The notes under the pieces are model-generated. The model had not been told where the DNA came from. It saw only the letters and a program-made list of their open reading frames with translations, and did no database searches. From positions 434,001-498,000 of the forward strand of contig JABTUN010000002.1 in assembly GCA_015075365.1 (NCBI GenBank): 64,000 nt of DNA, in the 5' to 3' direction. A program made the position numbers and the translations under genes. Source of the stretch: Verrucomicrobiaceae bacterium. GTDB taxonomy: Bacteria; Verrucomicrobiota; Verrucomicrobiia; Verrucomicrobiales; Verrucomicrobiaceae. Shown here one piece after another: positions 34,642-44,188 of the stretch. The first letter of the stretch is position 1; each line of letters starts with the position of its first letter.

Positions 34642-34732
34642 GGTGAGGTGGCTGAGTGGTCGAAAGCACATCTTTGCTAAAGATGCGTAGCCTTATCCGC
34701 TACCGAGGGTTCGAATCCCTCCCTCACCGCCA
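34642..34732 (+). tRNA. tRNA-Ser (anticodon GCT)
   Basis: Complete class II tRNA. Acceptor GGTGAGG pairs with CCTCACC; discriminator G and an encoded CCA follow (34729-34732). Anticodon stem CATCT/AGATG encloses loop TTGCTAA with anticodon GCT at 34676-34678, reading AGC/AGT serine codons. A long variable arm precedes the T arm GAGGG-TTCGAAT-CCCTC. Six T follow the CCA, which may help end transcription. Confidence 0.96.
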
Positions 34733-34778
34733 TTTTTTCCGGTCCAAGGCCATGCAGGATACCCTGCCCCGCCAGCCA

Positions 34779-36539
34779 TCACTCGAAGAGCTCCGGATAA
34801 CAACTCTCCGCCATGCCGCGGCTCATCGCCAGGATTTCCGCTGGATGGCTCAGGCCGAGGGCTTGCTCCGCGAACGCGGAACAGGAGGCGACATCGAGCT
34901 GGCGGACAGCGTGCTTCACGCGTGCCACCTGGGTGGCGGCGACACTCAACTCATTGAGCCCGAGGCCGATCATCAGCGGGGTGAGCTCCAGATTGCTGGC
35001 CATCTCCCCGCACATGCCAATGCGGATGCCCGCGCCACGCGCGGCCTTCACCGACAGGTCGATGAGGCGCAGCACCGCCGGGTGTGTGGGCTGGTAAAGA
35101 TCGCACACCCGGTCGTTTAACCGGTCCACAGCGAGGGTGTATTGGGTGAGATCGTTGGTCCCCAGGCTGAAAAAGTCCACCTCCCTGGCGATCTGGTCAG
35201 CAGAGAGCGCCGCGCTGGGAATCTCGATCATGGCGCCGACCTCCACCTCATCAGGAATGGTGTGCCCTTCCGCCTCGAGCTCGGCGGCGCATTCGGCGAG
35301 GACCGCCTTGGCGGCGCGGACCTCCTCCAGCCCGGAAACCATCGGGAACATGATGCCGACTCGTCCATGCACGGCCGCGCGGAGCAGGGCGCGAAGCTGG
35401 CGCTTGAACAGATCCAGGCGGCCGAGGGACATGCGGATGCCGCGCCAGCCAAGGAAGGGATTGGGCTCCGGCTCGGCGGCGAGGCGCTCGTCCACTTTGT
35501 CGCCGCCAAGGTCGAGGGTGCGGAAGACGATCCGTTTCGGCGCGAGCGCGCGCACCACCTGGCTGTAGGCGGACGCCAGTTCATCCTCGTTGGCGTCCGG
35601 ACTCTCCAGATGCAAAAACTCGGTGCGGAAAAGCCCCACCTCCTCCGCGCCGCTGTCCCGGACAATGTCCACCTCCTCCACAAACTCTGCATTGGCTCCC
35701 ACACAGATCGTGCAACCGCAGACAGTCTCCGCGGGAGCATGGCGCTCCACCTGGAAGACATCCTCGCGCCGCTCCGCCTGCTCCTCGCGGGTGCGGTAGC
35801 GCGCGAGCGTCTCCGCCGCCGGGTTAAGGATGAGCGCCCCTTCCTCTCCATCCAGCAGGACGGTGTCGCCACTGTGCAGGCTGTCGCAGATGCCATGCAG
35901 CTTCACCACGGCCGGGATGGCGAGAGATTTGGCGATGATGGCCGCGTGAGAGACGGCGCTGCCGGCCTCCACGGCAAAGCCCAGCACCTTGCTGCGATCC
36001 AGCGCGACGGTGTCCGAGGGCGTGAGGTCATGCGCCACGATGATGACGGGCTCGTCAAACATCGGTGTCTCCAGAAGCTCGCCGCGCAGATGCCTCATCA
36101 CACGCTGCGTGACGTCCTTGATGTCCAGGAAGCGCTCCCGCAGGTAGGCGTCCGGCAGCCCGCGGAGCCTTTCCATGTGCTGCGTCATGAGGCGGTAATA
36201 CACTGCGTCCACACAGACGAGCTTCTCCCGCACGGTCTTCTCCACCTGCTTCAGGATGGAGCCGTCCTGGAGGATGAGCAGGTGGGTTTCAAAGATCTCG
36301 CTCTCAGCGCTGCCTTGCTCAGCGCCCATGGCGGTCTGCAAGCCCTCTATCTCCTGCCGCGTCACGGCCAGCGCGGCGTGCAGACGCTCCATCTCGTGCT
36401 CCACCATGTCCGCGGAGATGGCATCATCATCCGGCTCGTCGAAATGGTCCTTGAGCACATGCACCACCGCATGGGCGACCCCCGCCGAGACGGCGGTTCC
36501 GGTCCAGATTTTCTCGTGCAGGGAGGTGGTGTGCGGCAT
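34779..36539 (-). CDS. ptsI: Phosphoenolpyruvate-protein phosphotransferase (PTS enzyme I)
   Basis: A 586-aa cytoplasmic enzyme that takes phosphate from PEP and passes it to HPr. Seen are the phosphorylated His in GSAVSHAAIIAKSLAIPAVV (about residue 190), the PEP-binding GLFRTEFLHLE, FRTLDLGGDKVDE, NPFLGWRGIRMSL, FFSLGTNDLTQYTLAVDR and active Cys in RIGMCGEMASN. All expected motifs are present. No HPr or sugar permease gene is adjacent, so it may serve a regulatory PTS or distant partners. The start could be either ATG at 36539 or at 36557. Confidence 0.93.
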   Translation of the reverse strand: MPHTTSLHEKIWTGTAVSAGVAHAVVHVLKDHFDEPDDDAISADMVEHEMERLHAALAVTRQEIEGLQTAMGAEQGSAESEIFETHLLILQDGSILKQVEKTVREKLVCVDAVYYRLMTQHMERLRGLPDAYLRERFLDIKDVTQRVMRHLRGELLETPMFDEPVIIVAHDLTPSDTVALDRSKVLGFAVEAGSAVSHAAIIAKSLAIPAVVKLHGICDSLHSGDTVLLDGEEGALILNPAAETLARYRTREEQAERREDVFQVERHAPAETVCGCTICVGANAEFVEEVDIVRDSGAEEVGLFRTEFLHLESPDANEDELASAYSQVVRALAPKRIVFRTLDLGGDKVDERLAAEPEPNPFLGWRGIRMSLGRLDLFKRQLRALLRAAVHGRVGIMFPMVSGLEEVRAAKAVLAECAAELEAEGHTIPDEVEVGAMIEIPSAALSADQIAREVDFFSLGTNDLTQYTLAVDRLNDRVCDLYQPTHPAVLRLIDLSVKAARGAGIRIGMCGEMASNLELTPLMIGLGLNELSVAATQVARVKHAVRQLDVASCSAFAEQALGLSHPAEILAMSRGMAESCYPELFE

Positions 36540-36631
36540 CGGCGCGCCATCTTTCATGCAAAGCGCGTTCTTTGGCAATCTCCCTCTTGCTCCGGACGTT
36601 TCTTTCCCGGCTCCACCTCCTCACCTTCCAC

Positions 36632-37624
<993 letters not shown>

Positions 37625-37641
37625 GGCCCGGCGATCACTCG

Positions 37642-39957
37642 TCAATCCACATAGCGCAGTTCATTGCTGGCGAGCAGGGCCTGGCAAAACGCGGCCCAAG
37701 TGTCGAGTTCGCGGCGTGGGTGGTCGGTTTGCGTCGAAACAAGCATCGCATCGGCTTCGCGGAGGAAATCGAGGCCGCGCTGGAGTTCGGCCGTGGTGGC
37801 GTCGCGGCCTAACGCGTGGCGATAGGCCTGTGTGATGCGTTTTTCTGGCTCGACGTGTGTTTGGAGAAGTCGTTTCGCGAAGCGGCGGGATTGTTCGATG
37901 ACGAAGTTGTTGTTCAGCAAGTAAAGCGACTGCGTGGCGAGTGCGGAATTGTCTCGCTTGTCGAGGACGGTGGTGGCATCCGGCAAATTGAAGGGCGTGA
38001 GCTCCGGCGGCATCGAATTCCGCAGCATGAGCAGATAGACGCTGCGCTGCGTGCTCGGCTGATGCAGCGATGGCAACTCATTGATGAGCACATCGCGATG
38101 CTGGATGAGTGAACCGCTCGCGGGCTGCGGATTGAGGTCGCCGGTGGCGAAGAGCATGGTGTCGCGGATCGTTTCGGCATCGAGGCGACGACGCTGGTGA
38201 ATGGCAAAGAGCGAAGAGCGGAGGGCGGAGAGTTCAGACGCTTCGCGGGAAGCGATGGTTTGGGACTCTATGCTCTTCGCCCTTGGCTCCAAGCTGGTTT
38301 GTTGATACGTGCGGCTCAGGACGATGCTGCGGATGAGCTTTTTGATGCTCCAGCCTTCGCGCATGAAGCGGGTGGCGAGGTGGTCGAGGAGTTCGGGATG
38401 CGTGGGGCGCTCGCCGGAGAGGCCGAAGTCGTTCGGGGTGGTCACGAGGCCTTCGCCGAAGAGTTGGAGCCACACGCGATTCACGAAGACGCGGGCGGTG
38501 AGCGGGTTCTGCGGGCTGGCAAGCCACTTGGCGAGTTCGAGGCGGCCGCTTTGCTTCAAATCGGCGACGGTGCCGCCGCCGCAGGCGCTGAGGAAGCCGC
38601 GCGGGATGGCGGCGCCGAGTTTTTTGGATTCGCCGTCGATGTTGAGTTTGCAGTCCTCGATCTTTTTGGCGTCGCGCACGCCCATGGCAAGCGGCGCGTC
38701 GGCTGCGTAGGTGAAGGAGGCTTTGGCGGGCGTTTTGCGCGGCTTGTTGGAGGCGATGATGGGCTCCACCTCGGCACGCGGCATCACTTTGGCGGCGGCT
38801 TGAAGCTCGTGCAGCGGTGTTTGCGGTGCGGTGAGGCCCTCGCGTGCCGCGGCGCCCCACAGGGTCTCGGTGCTTTTGAAGATGCCGGCGAGCGCGTAGT
38901 AGTCGCGTGTCGGGATGGGATCGGTCTTGTGATCGTGGCAGCGTGCGCAGCCGACGCTGAGGCCGAGGATGCCGCTGCCGATGACGTTGATCTGATCGGC
39001 GATGACATCCATCTCGAAGTTCTCGTTCATCGCCTTCGCAGGCTTCGCGCCGAGCGCGAGCAAGCCGGTGGCGATGAGTTGGCGATCCCGCTGCGCGGGT
39101 GAATCGGCGGGAAGCAAGTCTCCAGCGATCTGCTCGGCAATGAAGCGGTCATACGGCAGGTCTTCATTGAAGGCGCGGATGACGTAATCGCGATAACGCC
39201 ACGCATGCGGGAAGCTCGGATTGCGCGAGAGGCCGTCGTTGCCGTTCGATTCGGCGTAGCGGGCCACATCGAGCCAGTGGCGGCCCCATTTTTCGCCGAA
39301 GTGGGGCGAGTTGAGGAGCGAATCGACATAGTCAGACAGGTCTGACATGTCGGACGAGTCCGACGGTGGAAGGCCGATGAGGTCGAAGGAGAGGCGGCGC
39401 TTCAAAACGGCCTTTTCGGCATCGGGGGCGGGTTGGAGGCCATTTTGCTCGATCTTGGCCAAAATGAAGGCATCGAGGCTTTGGCGCGGCCAGGCGGTGT
39501 CTTGAACTTTGGGAGGCTTGGGGTCGGAAATGGGCTTCAGGGACCAAAGGGGCTCCTGCGGGGCTTTTCGGACGACTTTCGGCGGTTCGGTGCGCGGATC
39601 AGGCGCGCCCATTTTTACCCACTCGACGAAATCGTTCACGATATTCTCCGGCAGGCGCTTCTTCGGCGGCATTTCGAGGCCGTCGTAGCGCACGGCCTGC
39701 ACGATGAGGCTTTCATCTGGTTTTCCCGGAATGACCGCGGGCCCCGATTCGCCACCGGCGATCATTTCGGACGGCGCGTCGAGCAGCAGTTTGCCACCGA
39801 GCTTCTTCGAGGTCTGCGAATGGCACTCGTAGCACTGCTTCACGAGCACGGGCCGGATCTTCGACTCAAAGAAGGCACGCTGGTCCGGCGTCATGTCGGC
39901 GGAGCGTGCCATGACGGTCAGAGTGAGCAAAATGAGAGCGGTGAGACGTGCCTGCAT
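37642..39957 (-). CDS. Planctomycete-type cytochrome c / DUF1549 / DUF1553 protein
   Basis: A 771-aa secreted protein. After a signal peptide (LTALILLTLTVMARSA) comes a cytochrome c-like domain with heme motif CYECH (42-46) and distal MPPKKRLP; DUF1549 follows (LDAFILAKIEQNGLQPAP; HWLDVARYAESNGNDG), with a second CxxCH (CARCHDHKTDPIPTRDYY, 337-341), and the C-terminal DUF1553 (NPLTARVFVNRVWLQLFGEGLV; RRLDAETIRDTML). These proteins are hallmarks of Planctomycetota and Verrucomicrobiota and are thought to act in carbohydrate or sulfated-glycan degradation. The usual partner (DUF1501) is absent here. Residues 199-213 are Ser/Asp-rich and come from a DNA repeat listed separately. Confidence 0.92.
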   Translation of the reverse strand: MQARLTALILLTLTVMARSADMTPDQRAFFESKIRPVLVKQCYECHSQTSKKLGGKLLLDAPSEMIAGGESGPAVIPGKPDESLIVQAVRYDGLEMPPKKRLPENIVNDFVEWVKMGAPDPRTEPPKVVRKAPQEPLWSLKPISDPKPPKVQDTAWPRQSLDAFILAKIEQNGLQPAPDAEKAVLKRRLSFDLIGLPPSDSSDMSDLSDYVDSLLNSPHFGEKWGRHWLDVARYAESNGNDGLSRNPSFPHAWRYRDYVIRAFNEDLPYDRFIAEQIAGDLLPADSPAQRDRQLIATGLLALGAKPAKAMNENFEMDVIADQINVIGSGILGLSVGCARCHDHKTDPIPTRDYYALAGIFKSTETLWGAAAREGLTAPQTPLHELQAAAKVMPRAEVEPIIASNKPRKTPAKASFTYAADAPLAMGVRDAKKIEDCKLNIDGESKKLGAAIPRGFLSACGGGTVADLKQSGRLELAKWLASPQNPLTARVFVNRVWLQLFGEGLVTTPNDFGLSGERPTHPELLDHLATRFMREGWSIKKLIRSIVLSRTYQQTSLEPRAKSIESQTIASREASELSALRSSLFAIHQRRRLDAETIRDTMLFATGDLNPQPASGSLIQHRDVLINELPSLHQPSTQRSVYLLMLRNSMPPELTPFNLPDATTVLDKRDNSALATQSLYLLNNNFVIEQSRRFAKRLLQTHVEPEKRITQAYRHALGRDATTAELQRGLDFLREADAMLVSTQTDHPRRELDTWAAFCQALLASNELRYVD
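39329..39364. repeat. 9-bp tandem repeat of GTCNGAC words inside the cytochrome c/DUF1553 gene
   Basis: Four adjacent 9-bp units, each two bases plus a 7-bp palindrome: GTCAGAC, GTCTGAC, GTCGGAC and GTCCGAC. Every one of the four bases occurs once at the centre. They are in frame in the gene and encode SDSSDMSDLSDYVD between the conserved GLPP and LLNSPHFGEKW motifs. Confidence 0.75.
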
Positions 39958-40002
39958 GCGCGGTGCAAGATACGGCTCACAAATGCCTGCCTTGCGTCGG
40001 GA

Positions 40003-40713
40003 TCACGGCTCCAGCTTCTGGCGCAGCATCTCCCGCGCCAGAGCGTCCGCCTGGCGCAGCCTCGTCTCCATCATCCTTCTCCAGAGATCCTCAAAAGTGT
40101 CCCCGTGCGCCAGCAGCGCCAAATGACCCCTCCACTTCTTCACCATGGGATGCTCCGGGTGGCGGGCGGCGATCTCCCGCAGCGCCAGATGGGCCATGCT
40201 GCGCACGGGATAAAAACGTTCCCGCAGACTGCCGCAGCCGCCATTCACGACATAGTGCTCGTCATTCAGCGCGGAGAGGAACCACTCGAAGGCACGCGGA
40301 TCCTGAAGCCGGCGCAGCGTCTTCGCCGCGCTGATGCGCACGGCGGGAAAGGCTGACCTCGCCATCTCCTGCCCTGCCCACTTCAACGAATCGCCATCCC
40401 CCAGCGCGGCGGCAACCACGATCAGCATGCCATGCACCTCCGCGTCCGGCTCATGCGCCATCTCTCTGTGCACCGCAGGCAGGATGGCCGGCCCGAGACG
40501 ACGGAAGTCCTCGATGATGGCCTCACGGTTTCGCTCGGTCGGCATGCTGCGCTGTGACCAGGCATAGTCCGCCTCAGGGTTGGCCGGATCACACTCATGA
40601 CGGATGCGGGCAAAAAGGGCATCAACAGCCGGTTCATGCCGCCCGCCCTTTTGCAAAGCGAGCCACGGCACGACCACGAACAGCAGTGCAATGACGAGTC
40701 GGTTCTGGCCCAT
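40003..40713 (-). CDS. Membrane-anchored helical (HEAT-like) protein, function unknown
   Basis: A 236-aa protein with an N-terminal membrane or signal segment (RLVIALLFVVVPWLAL) followed by an all-helical domain resembling HEAT/armadillo repeats (AILPAVHREMAHEPDAEVHG; KWAGQEMARSAFPAVRISAAK; LRRLQDPRAFEWFLSAL; MAHLALREIAARHPEHP). Such repeats usually mediate protein contacts. No catalytic motif was recognised. ATG at 40713 is preferred over one at 40731. It follows, in the same direction, upstream of the cytochrome c/DUF1553 gene with a 45-bp gap, so cotranscription is possible. Confidence 0.6.
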   Translation of the reverse strand: MGQNRLVIALLFVVVPWLALQKGGRHEPAVDALFARIRHECDPANPEADYAWSQRSMPTERNREAIIEDFRRLGPAILPAVHREMAHEPDAEVHGMLIVVAAALGDGDSLKWAGQEMARSAFPAVRISAAKTLRRLQDPRAFEWFLSALNDEHYVVNGGCGSLRERFYPVRSMAHLALREIAARHPEHPMVKKWRGHLALLAHGDTFEDLWRRMMETRLRQADALAREMLRQKLEP

Positions 40714-40773
40714 GCCCGTGGAACGCGCCACCGTGTCTGTCCGTTAGGAACATCTCCAGACAGTGACGCATTT

Positions 40774-40806
40774 GGCATTCGACATTCTCCCGGCATTCGT
40801 CATTGG
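40774..40806. repeat. Pair of GGCATTCGnCATT words
   Basis: GGCATTCGACATT (from 40774) and GGCATTCGTCATT (from 40792), 18 bases apart, lie in the short spacer between the divergent HEAT-like and HAD genes. Their extreme similarity with one substitution suggests a small tandem duplication or an interspersed word rather than a promoter. Confidence 0.45.
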
Positions 40807-40823
40807 AAATGGCTTCTTCATTC

Positions 40824-41417
40824 ATGAGCCTGCAAATCCCCGACCACCCTTTTCAAGCCTACATCTTCGACTGCGACGGCACGCTCGTTGATTCGATGCC
40901 GTTGCACTACATCGCGTGGGTGGAGGCGCTGAAGGTCCACGGCGCGCCGTTTGAGTTTACCGAGGAGGTGTTTTACGCGCACGCCGGTGTGAAGGAGCAG
41001 GACGTGGTGCGCATCCTGAACGCCCGGCACGGGACGAATGTCGATCCCGTGGCCGTGGACGAGACGAAGATGGAGATTTTCCGCCGGCGCATCCCGGAAG
41101 TGCGGGCGGTGGAGCCGGTGGCGGCGTTTGCGCGGTCGCTGCACGGCCGTTTCCCGATGGCGGTGGCCTCCGGGAGCGAGGAGCCGACCGTGCGCGGCTG
41201 CCTGGAGGCCACCGGGCTCCTTCATCTTTTCGACACGATCATCACACCGAAGCTCGTGCGCCACGGCAAACCCGCGCCGGACATGTTTCTGCTGGCGGCG
41301 GAGCGCATGGGCATCGCCCCGGAGCACTGCCTGGTTCTGGAAGACGGAAACAGCGGCCTGGAGGCGGCGAAGGCGGCGGGGATGCAGGCGGTGTTCATTC
41401 CGCGCTCGCTACGGTGA
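40824..41417 (+). CDS. HAD-superfamily phosphatase (beta-phosphoglucomutase-like)
   Basis: A 197-aa HAD hydrolase of subfamily IA. Motif I YIFDCDGTLVDSMPLHYIAW (nucleophile Asp, about residues 14-18), motif II MAVASGSEEPTV, motif III Lys in HGKPAPDMFLLAAERMG and motif IV CLVLEDGNSGLEAAKAAGM are all present. The helical cap (about 25-85) resembles that of beta-phosphoglucomutase or sugar-phosphate phosphatases. Start may be ATG 40824 or ATG 40809; neither has a strong ribosome site. Likely dephosphorylates or isomerises a sugar phosphate. Confidence 0.88.
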   Translation: MSLQIPDHPFQAYIFDCDGTLVDSMPLHYIAWVEALKVHGAPFEFTEEVFYAHAGVKEQDVVRILNARHGTNVDPVAVDETKMEIFRRRIPEVRAVEPVAAFARSLHGRFPMAVASGSEEPTVRGCLEATGLLHLFDTIITPKLVRHGKPAPDMFLLAAERMGIAPEHCLVLEDGNSGLEAAKAAGMQAVFIPRSLR

Positions 41418-41500
41418 AATGTTGGAGGTGAGAAGAATTGTTGACGGGCTGGCGCGGTTCGTGGTGTCATGAGCGGCGCAACCCTTCACCCACTCATCCC

Positions 41501-41872
41501 ATGCTCGACGAATTCAAAAAGTTCATCCTCAAAGGCAACGTCGTGGACCTCTCCACCGGTGTCATCATCGGCGCGGCCTTCGGCAACATCGTGGCTGCCT
41601 TCACCAAAGGCATCGTGGAACCGCTCATCAAGCTGGCCAGCGGCGGCAAGGACCCGAATGTCACGCTGCCCCTCGGCCCCTTCGACCTGGGCGTCATCAT
41701 CAATGCCATCATCGGCTTCCTCATCACCGCGGCGGTGATCTTCTTTGTCATCGTGAAGCCGGTGAACAAGCTCATGTCGATGATGAAGAAGAAAGAGGAG
41801 GAGGCGCCTCCAGCGGCTCCCGCCGCCGACATCGTGCTGCTGACGGAGATCCGCGATCTGCTGAAAAAGTGA
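41501..41872 (+). CDS. mscL: Large-conductance mechanosensitive channel
   Basis: A 123-aa pentameric inner-membrane channel that opens under hypo-osmotic shock. The N-terminal amphipathic helix MLDEFKKFILKGNVVDL leads into TM1 STGVIIGAAFGNIVAAFTKGI, a short periplasmic loop, and TM2 LGVIINAIIGFLITAAVIFF, then the Lys/Glu-rich MMKKKEEEAPPA and terminal helix LLTEIRDLLKK. Length and layout are typical. A terminator follows immediately, so it is probably monocistronic. Confidence 0.95.
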   Translation: MLDEFKKFILKGNVVDLSTGVIIGAAFGNIVAAFTKGIVEPLIKLASGGKDPNVTLPLGPFDLGVIINAIIGFLITAAVIFFVIVKPVNKLMSMMKKKEEEAPPAAPAADIVLLTEIRDLLKK

Positions 41873-41901
41873 GCGTCACCGTGAGATGGCGCTGTTTTTT
41901 A
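41872..41901 (+). terminator. Intrinsic terminator of mscL
   Basis: Stem AGCGTCACC / GATGGCGCT (one mismatch, one G-T pair) with loop GTGA begins in the mscL stop codon and is followed by GTTTTTT. Confidence 0.75.
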
Positions 41902-41940
41902 TGCTGGCGGCGGACCGGTGCCTCCGGGTAGGATGCGCGC

Positions 41941-42636
41941 ATGAGACGCGTCCTGCGCACCGCCGCCGCCATCGCGCTGACCGGACTGGTCGGCTGCGAT
42001 GAACCGGTCAACCGGCCGGAGGATGCGTCCGCCGCGAGGCCGCAGGCCTCCCCAACCTCCGCGCAGCAGCCCACGGTGGTCGTTTCACCCGGCGGCATGG
42101 ACCCGGCGGCGCAGTCTGAGGCGATTCTGCAGTTGAAGGCGGAGGTGACGGCACTGCGGCAGGAAAACGCGTCGCTGCGCCAGGAACTGCTGAAGCAGAA
42201 CGCGAAAGCGGCGGCGGCGGTGCCGGTCACGCCCTATTTGCCGAACAAGTCCGGCGTGCCGACCACCTACACGCTGCCGCCGGAGGCCCTGAGCCCGCGG
42301 CGGGATGATTTTCCGGCACCGGGCAGCGTGTTGAGCCGTGAGGAGTTCAGCGAGTTGATGACTGGCGCGGTGCAGTTCAATCCAGGGCCGATTCCATCCA
42401 GCAACCGGCCGGTGACGGACGAGACACCGCTCCACGCAGGCCAGGAGATCCAGCTCAAATGGGGTGACACCTGGTGGGCGGCCACGATCACGGGTTTCGA
42501 GGAGGACGGCACCGTGCGCACGAGCTACTTCGGCTGGGACCGCCGCCACGACGAGGCCGTGCCGCGCTCCGACCTGCAACTCGACACCAACACGCGCGAG
42601 AGGGCGATCCAGGGCATCTACCGCCATCCGCCTTGA
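41941..42636 (+). CDS. Predicted lipoprotein with coiled coil and Tudor-like C-terminal domain
   Basis: A 231-aa protein. The signal peptide ends in a lipobox (LTGLVGC, Cys at residue 19), predicting a lipid anchor. A coiled coil lies at about 58-88 (EAILQLKAEVTALRQENASL), then a Pro-rich linker. The C-terminal ~55 residues (GQEIQLKWGDTWWAATITGF, then GTVRTSYFGWDRRHDEAVP) look like an SH3/Tudor-agenet-like barrel seen in envelope proteins of this phylum. No enzymatic motif. Function unknown; perhaps envelope structure or peptide/protein binding. Confidence 0.7.
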   Translation: MRRVLRTAAAIALTGLVGCDEPVNRPEDASAARPQASPTSAQQPTVVVSPGGMDPAAQSEAILQLKAEVTALRQENASLRQELLKQNAKAAAAVPVTPYLPNKSGVPTTYTLPPEALSPRRDDFPAPGSVLSREEFSELMTGAVQFNPGPIPSSNRPVTDETPLHAGQEIQLKWGDTWWAATITGFEEDGTVRTSYFGWDRRHDEAVPRSDLQLDTNTRERAIQGIYRHPP

Positions 42637-42642
42637 GCAGCC

Positions 42643-44091
42643 TCACTGCACGAAGTTCGACATCGGGTTCGAGTTCGTGCCGAGGTTGGTCGAATTGGCC
42701 ACCGGGGCGATGGCGTTGGTGTTGTCTCCGAGGTTGCTGACCATGACGCTGCCGCTGAACCAGCGGCTGCCGCGGTTGTTGCGCACGAGGGTGTTCGTCA
42801 CGGTGGCATCAAGGCGCACGGCGGTGATGGCGCTGTCCCCACGGCCGACAAAGGTGCTGCCCTCGACGGTGTTGCCGGAGCCGGAGAGGAATCGAATGCC
42901 CGTGCTACCGCCGGGCATGCCGGTGATGTTGGCGCGGATGGTGTTGCCGGAGCCGGACACCTTGATCACCGCGTCGGTGATGGAGACGGAGGCTCCCATC
43001 GTCACACTGGCGAAGAGCGGGCAGAAATTATCGCTGGTGAGCGAGAGCGCGGCGGGCGTGGTCGTGGTGCCGTCCATAACGATGCGCGGGCAGTAGTCAT
43101 CACTGGCAAGACCGGAGGGCATCACGCCCACCGCGGTGCTGAAGGTGCTGTTCACCGCCTTGATCTGGTAGGGGCCCTGGCTGGAGGTGAGTTCATAAGG
43201 ATACTGGACCGAGGTGGTAAAGGAGGACACTCCTGCGGCAGCGGTCACATTGAGGAACTCCACGTTCAACCCGGACACCTCCGAAAAGCCGCTCGTCGTG
43301 CCCAGCACCGTGCCCGTGTAGGTGCCGCCGGAGAAGCGCGCGGTCAGGCCGCGGACTCTGGAGCCCGGACCGAGCAGGATCGCGGGTTGATTGGCGTTGC
43401 CTGTCGAGACGGAGGAGACCAGGACATCGTCGAGGGAGAAATTGCCGCCACTGGCGACGATGAGCGGCTCCGGCCCGGCGCTGCTGTCGCGAATCTCCAA
43501 CCCGGTGAAGCTCGACTCGGCTCCTGCGACGATGGCGGAGCCGGTGGGATCCTGGATGCGGCAGTTCGTCATGGTCAGCCTGCCGGAGGTCTCCACCGCC
43601 GTCAGCCCCGACCAGTGTCCGACCTCGTGTGTGCCGGTGTCGCCGAGGCAGGCGGGATCGACCTTGATGTTCGCGGCGCTGAAGCCGCGCAGACTGCCGT
43701 TTTTGATCATGTAACTGCATGCGGTGTCGTTGCCCGCGCCTGCATCCACCCGGATGCCGGATTTACCCGCGCCCGCGTTGGCACCGTTGATGGTGAAGCC
43801 CATCAAGTCGATCTCCACGCGCCCCGAGGTGGCGAGCACGATCTGGATGCCATGCTTGCCACTGGCCGGTGTGAGGTTTCCGGTGAGGACATACGAGCCG
43901 GGCTGCGTGATCTTGAACGTGGCACCGCTGTCTCCCGGTGTCGTCACCGAATTGATTGGCGTGCGCGGCTGCACCTCGTCGAGCGTTTTCATGGTCACGC
44001 CAGGAGGTCCGGGCGGTGTGAGCGAGCCTTGGCCGAGGGTAAGTGATGTCAGCGCCAGAAGGCCGAACGCGGAGTGAAGAAATGCTTTCAT
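42643..44091 (-). CDS. Secreted parallel beta-helix protein
   Basis: A 482-aa exported protein. A signal peptide (FLHSAFGLLALTSLTLG) is followed by a Gly/Pro segment (GSLTPPGPPGVTMKTLDEVQ) that I have seen at the start of many Verrucomicrobiota beta-helix proteins. The rest shows repeated short strands with G-N-T and S-G patterns (GKHGIQIVLATSGRVEIDLMG, NTIRANITGMPGGSTGIRF, NTVEGSTFVGRGDSAITAV), typical of right-handed parallel beta-helices. No polysaccharide-lyase active-site residues stood out. Divergent from the next gene across 97 bases. Likely surface or carbohydrate-related; function unknown. Confidence 0.75.
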   Translation of the reverse strand: MKAFLHSAFGLLALTSLTLGQGSLTPPGPPGVTMKTLDEVQPRTPINSVTTPGDSGATFKITQPGSYVLTGNLTPASGKHGIQIVLATSGRVEIDLMGFTINGANAGAGKSGIRVDAGAGNDTACSYMIKNGSLRGFSAANIKVDPACLGDTGTHEVGHWSGLTAVETSGRLTMTNCRIQDPTGSAIVAGAESSFTGLEIRDSSAGPEPLIVASGGNFSLDDVLVSSVSTGNANQPAILLGPGSRVRGLTARFSGGTYTGTVLGTTSGFSEVSGLNVEFLNVTAAAGVSSFTTSVQYPYELTSSQGPYQIKAVNSTFSTAVGVMPSGLASDDYCPRIVMDGTTTTPAALSLTSDNFCPLFASVTMGASVSITDAVIKVSGSGNTIRANITGMPGGSTGIRFLSGSGNTVEGSTFVGRGDSAITAVRLDATVTNTLVRNNRGSRWFSGSVMVSNLGDNTNAIAPVANSTNLGTNSNPMSNFVQ

Positions 44092-44188
44092 ATCTCGTGC
44101 GGTGGTGGTTCAATGAAGGAGAATTCCGCCAGCGGCGATGATTACACCTGAAACGGAACTGAATCGCAAGCCTCATTCTTGATCCGCC

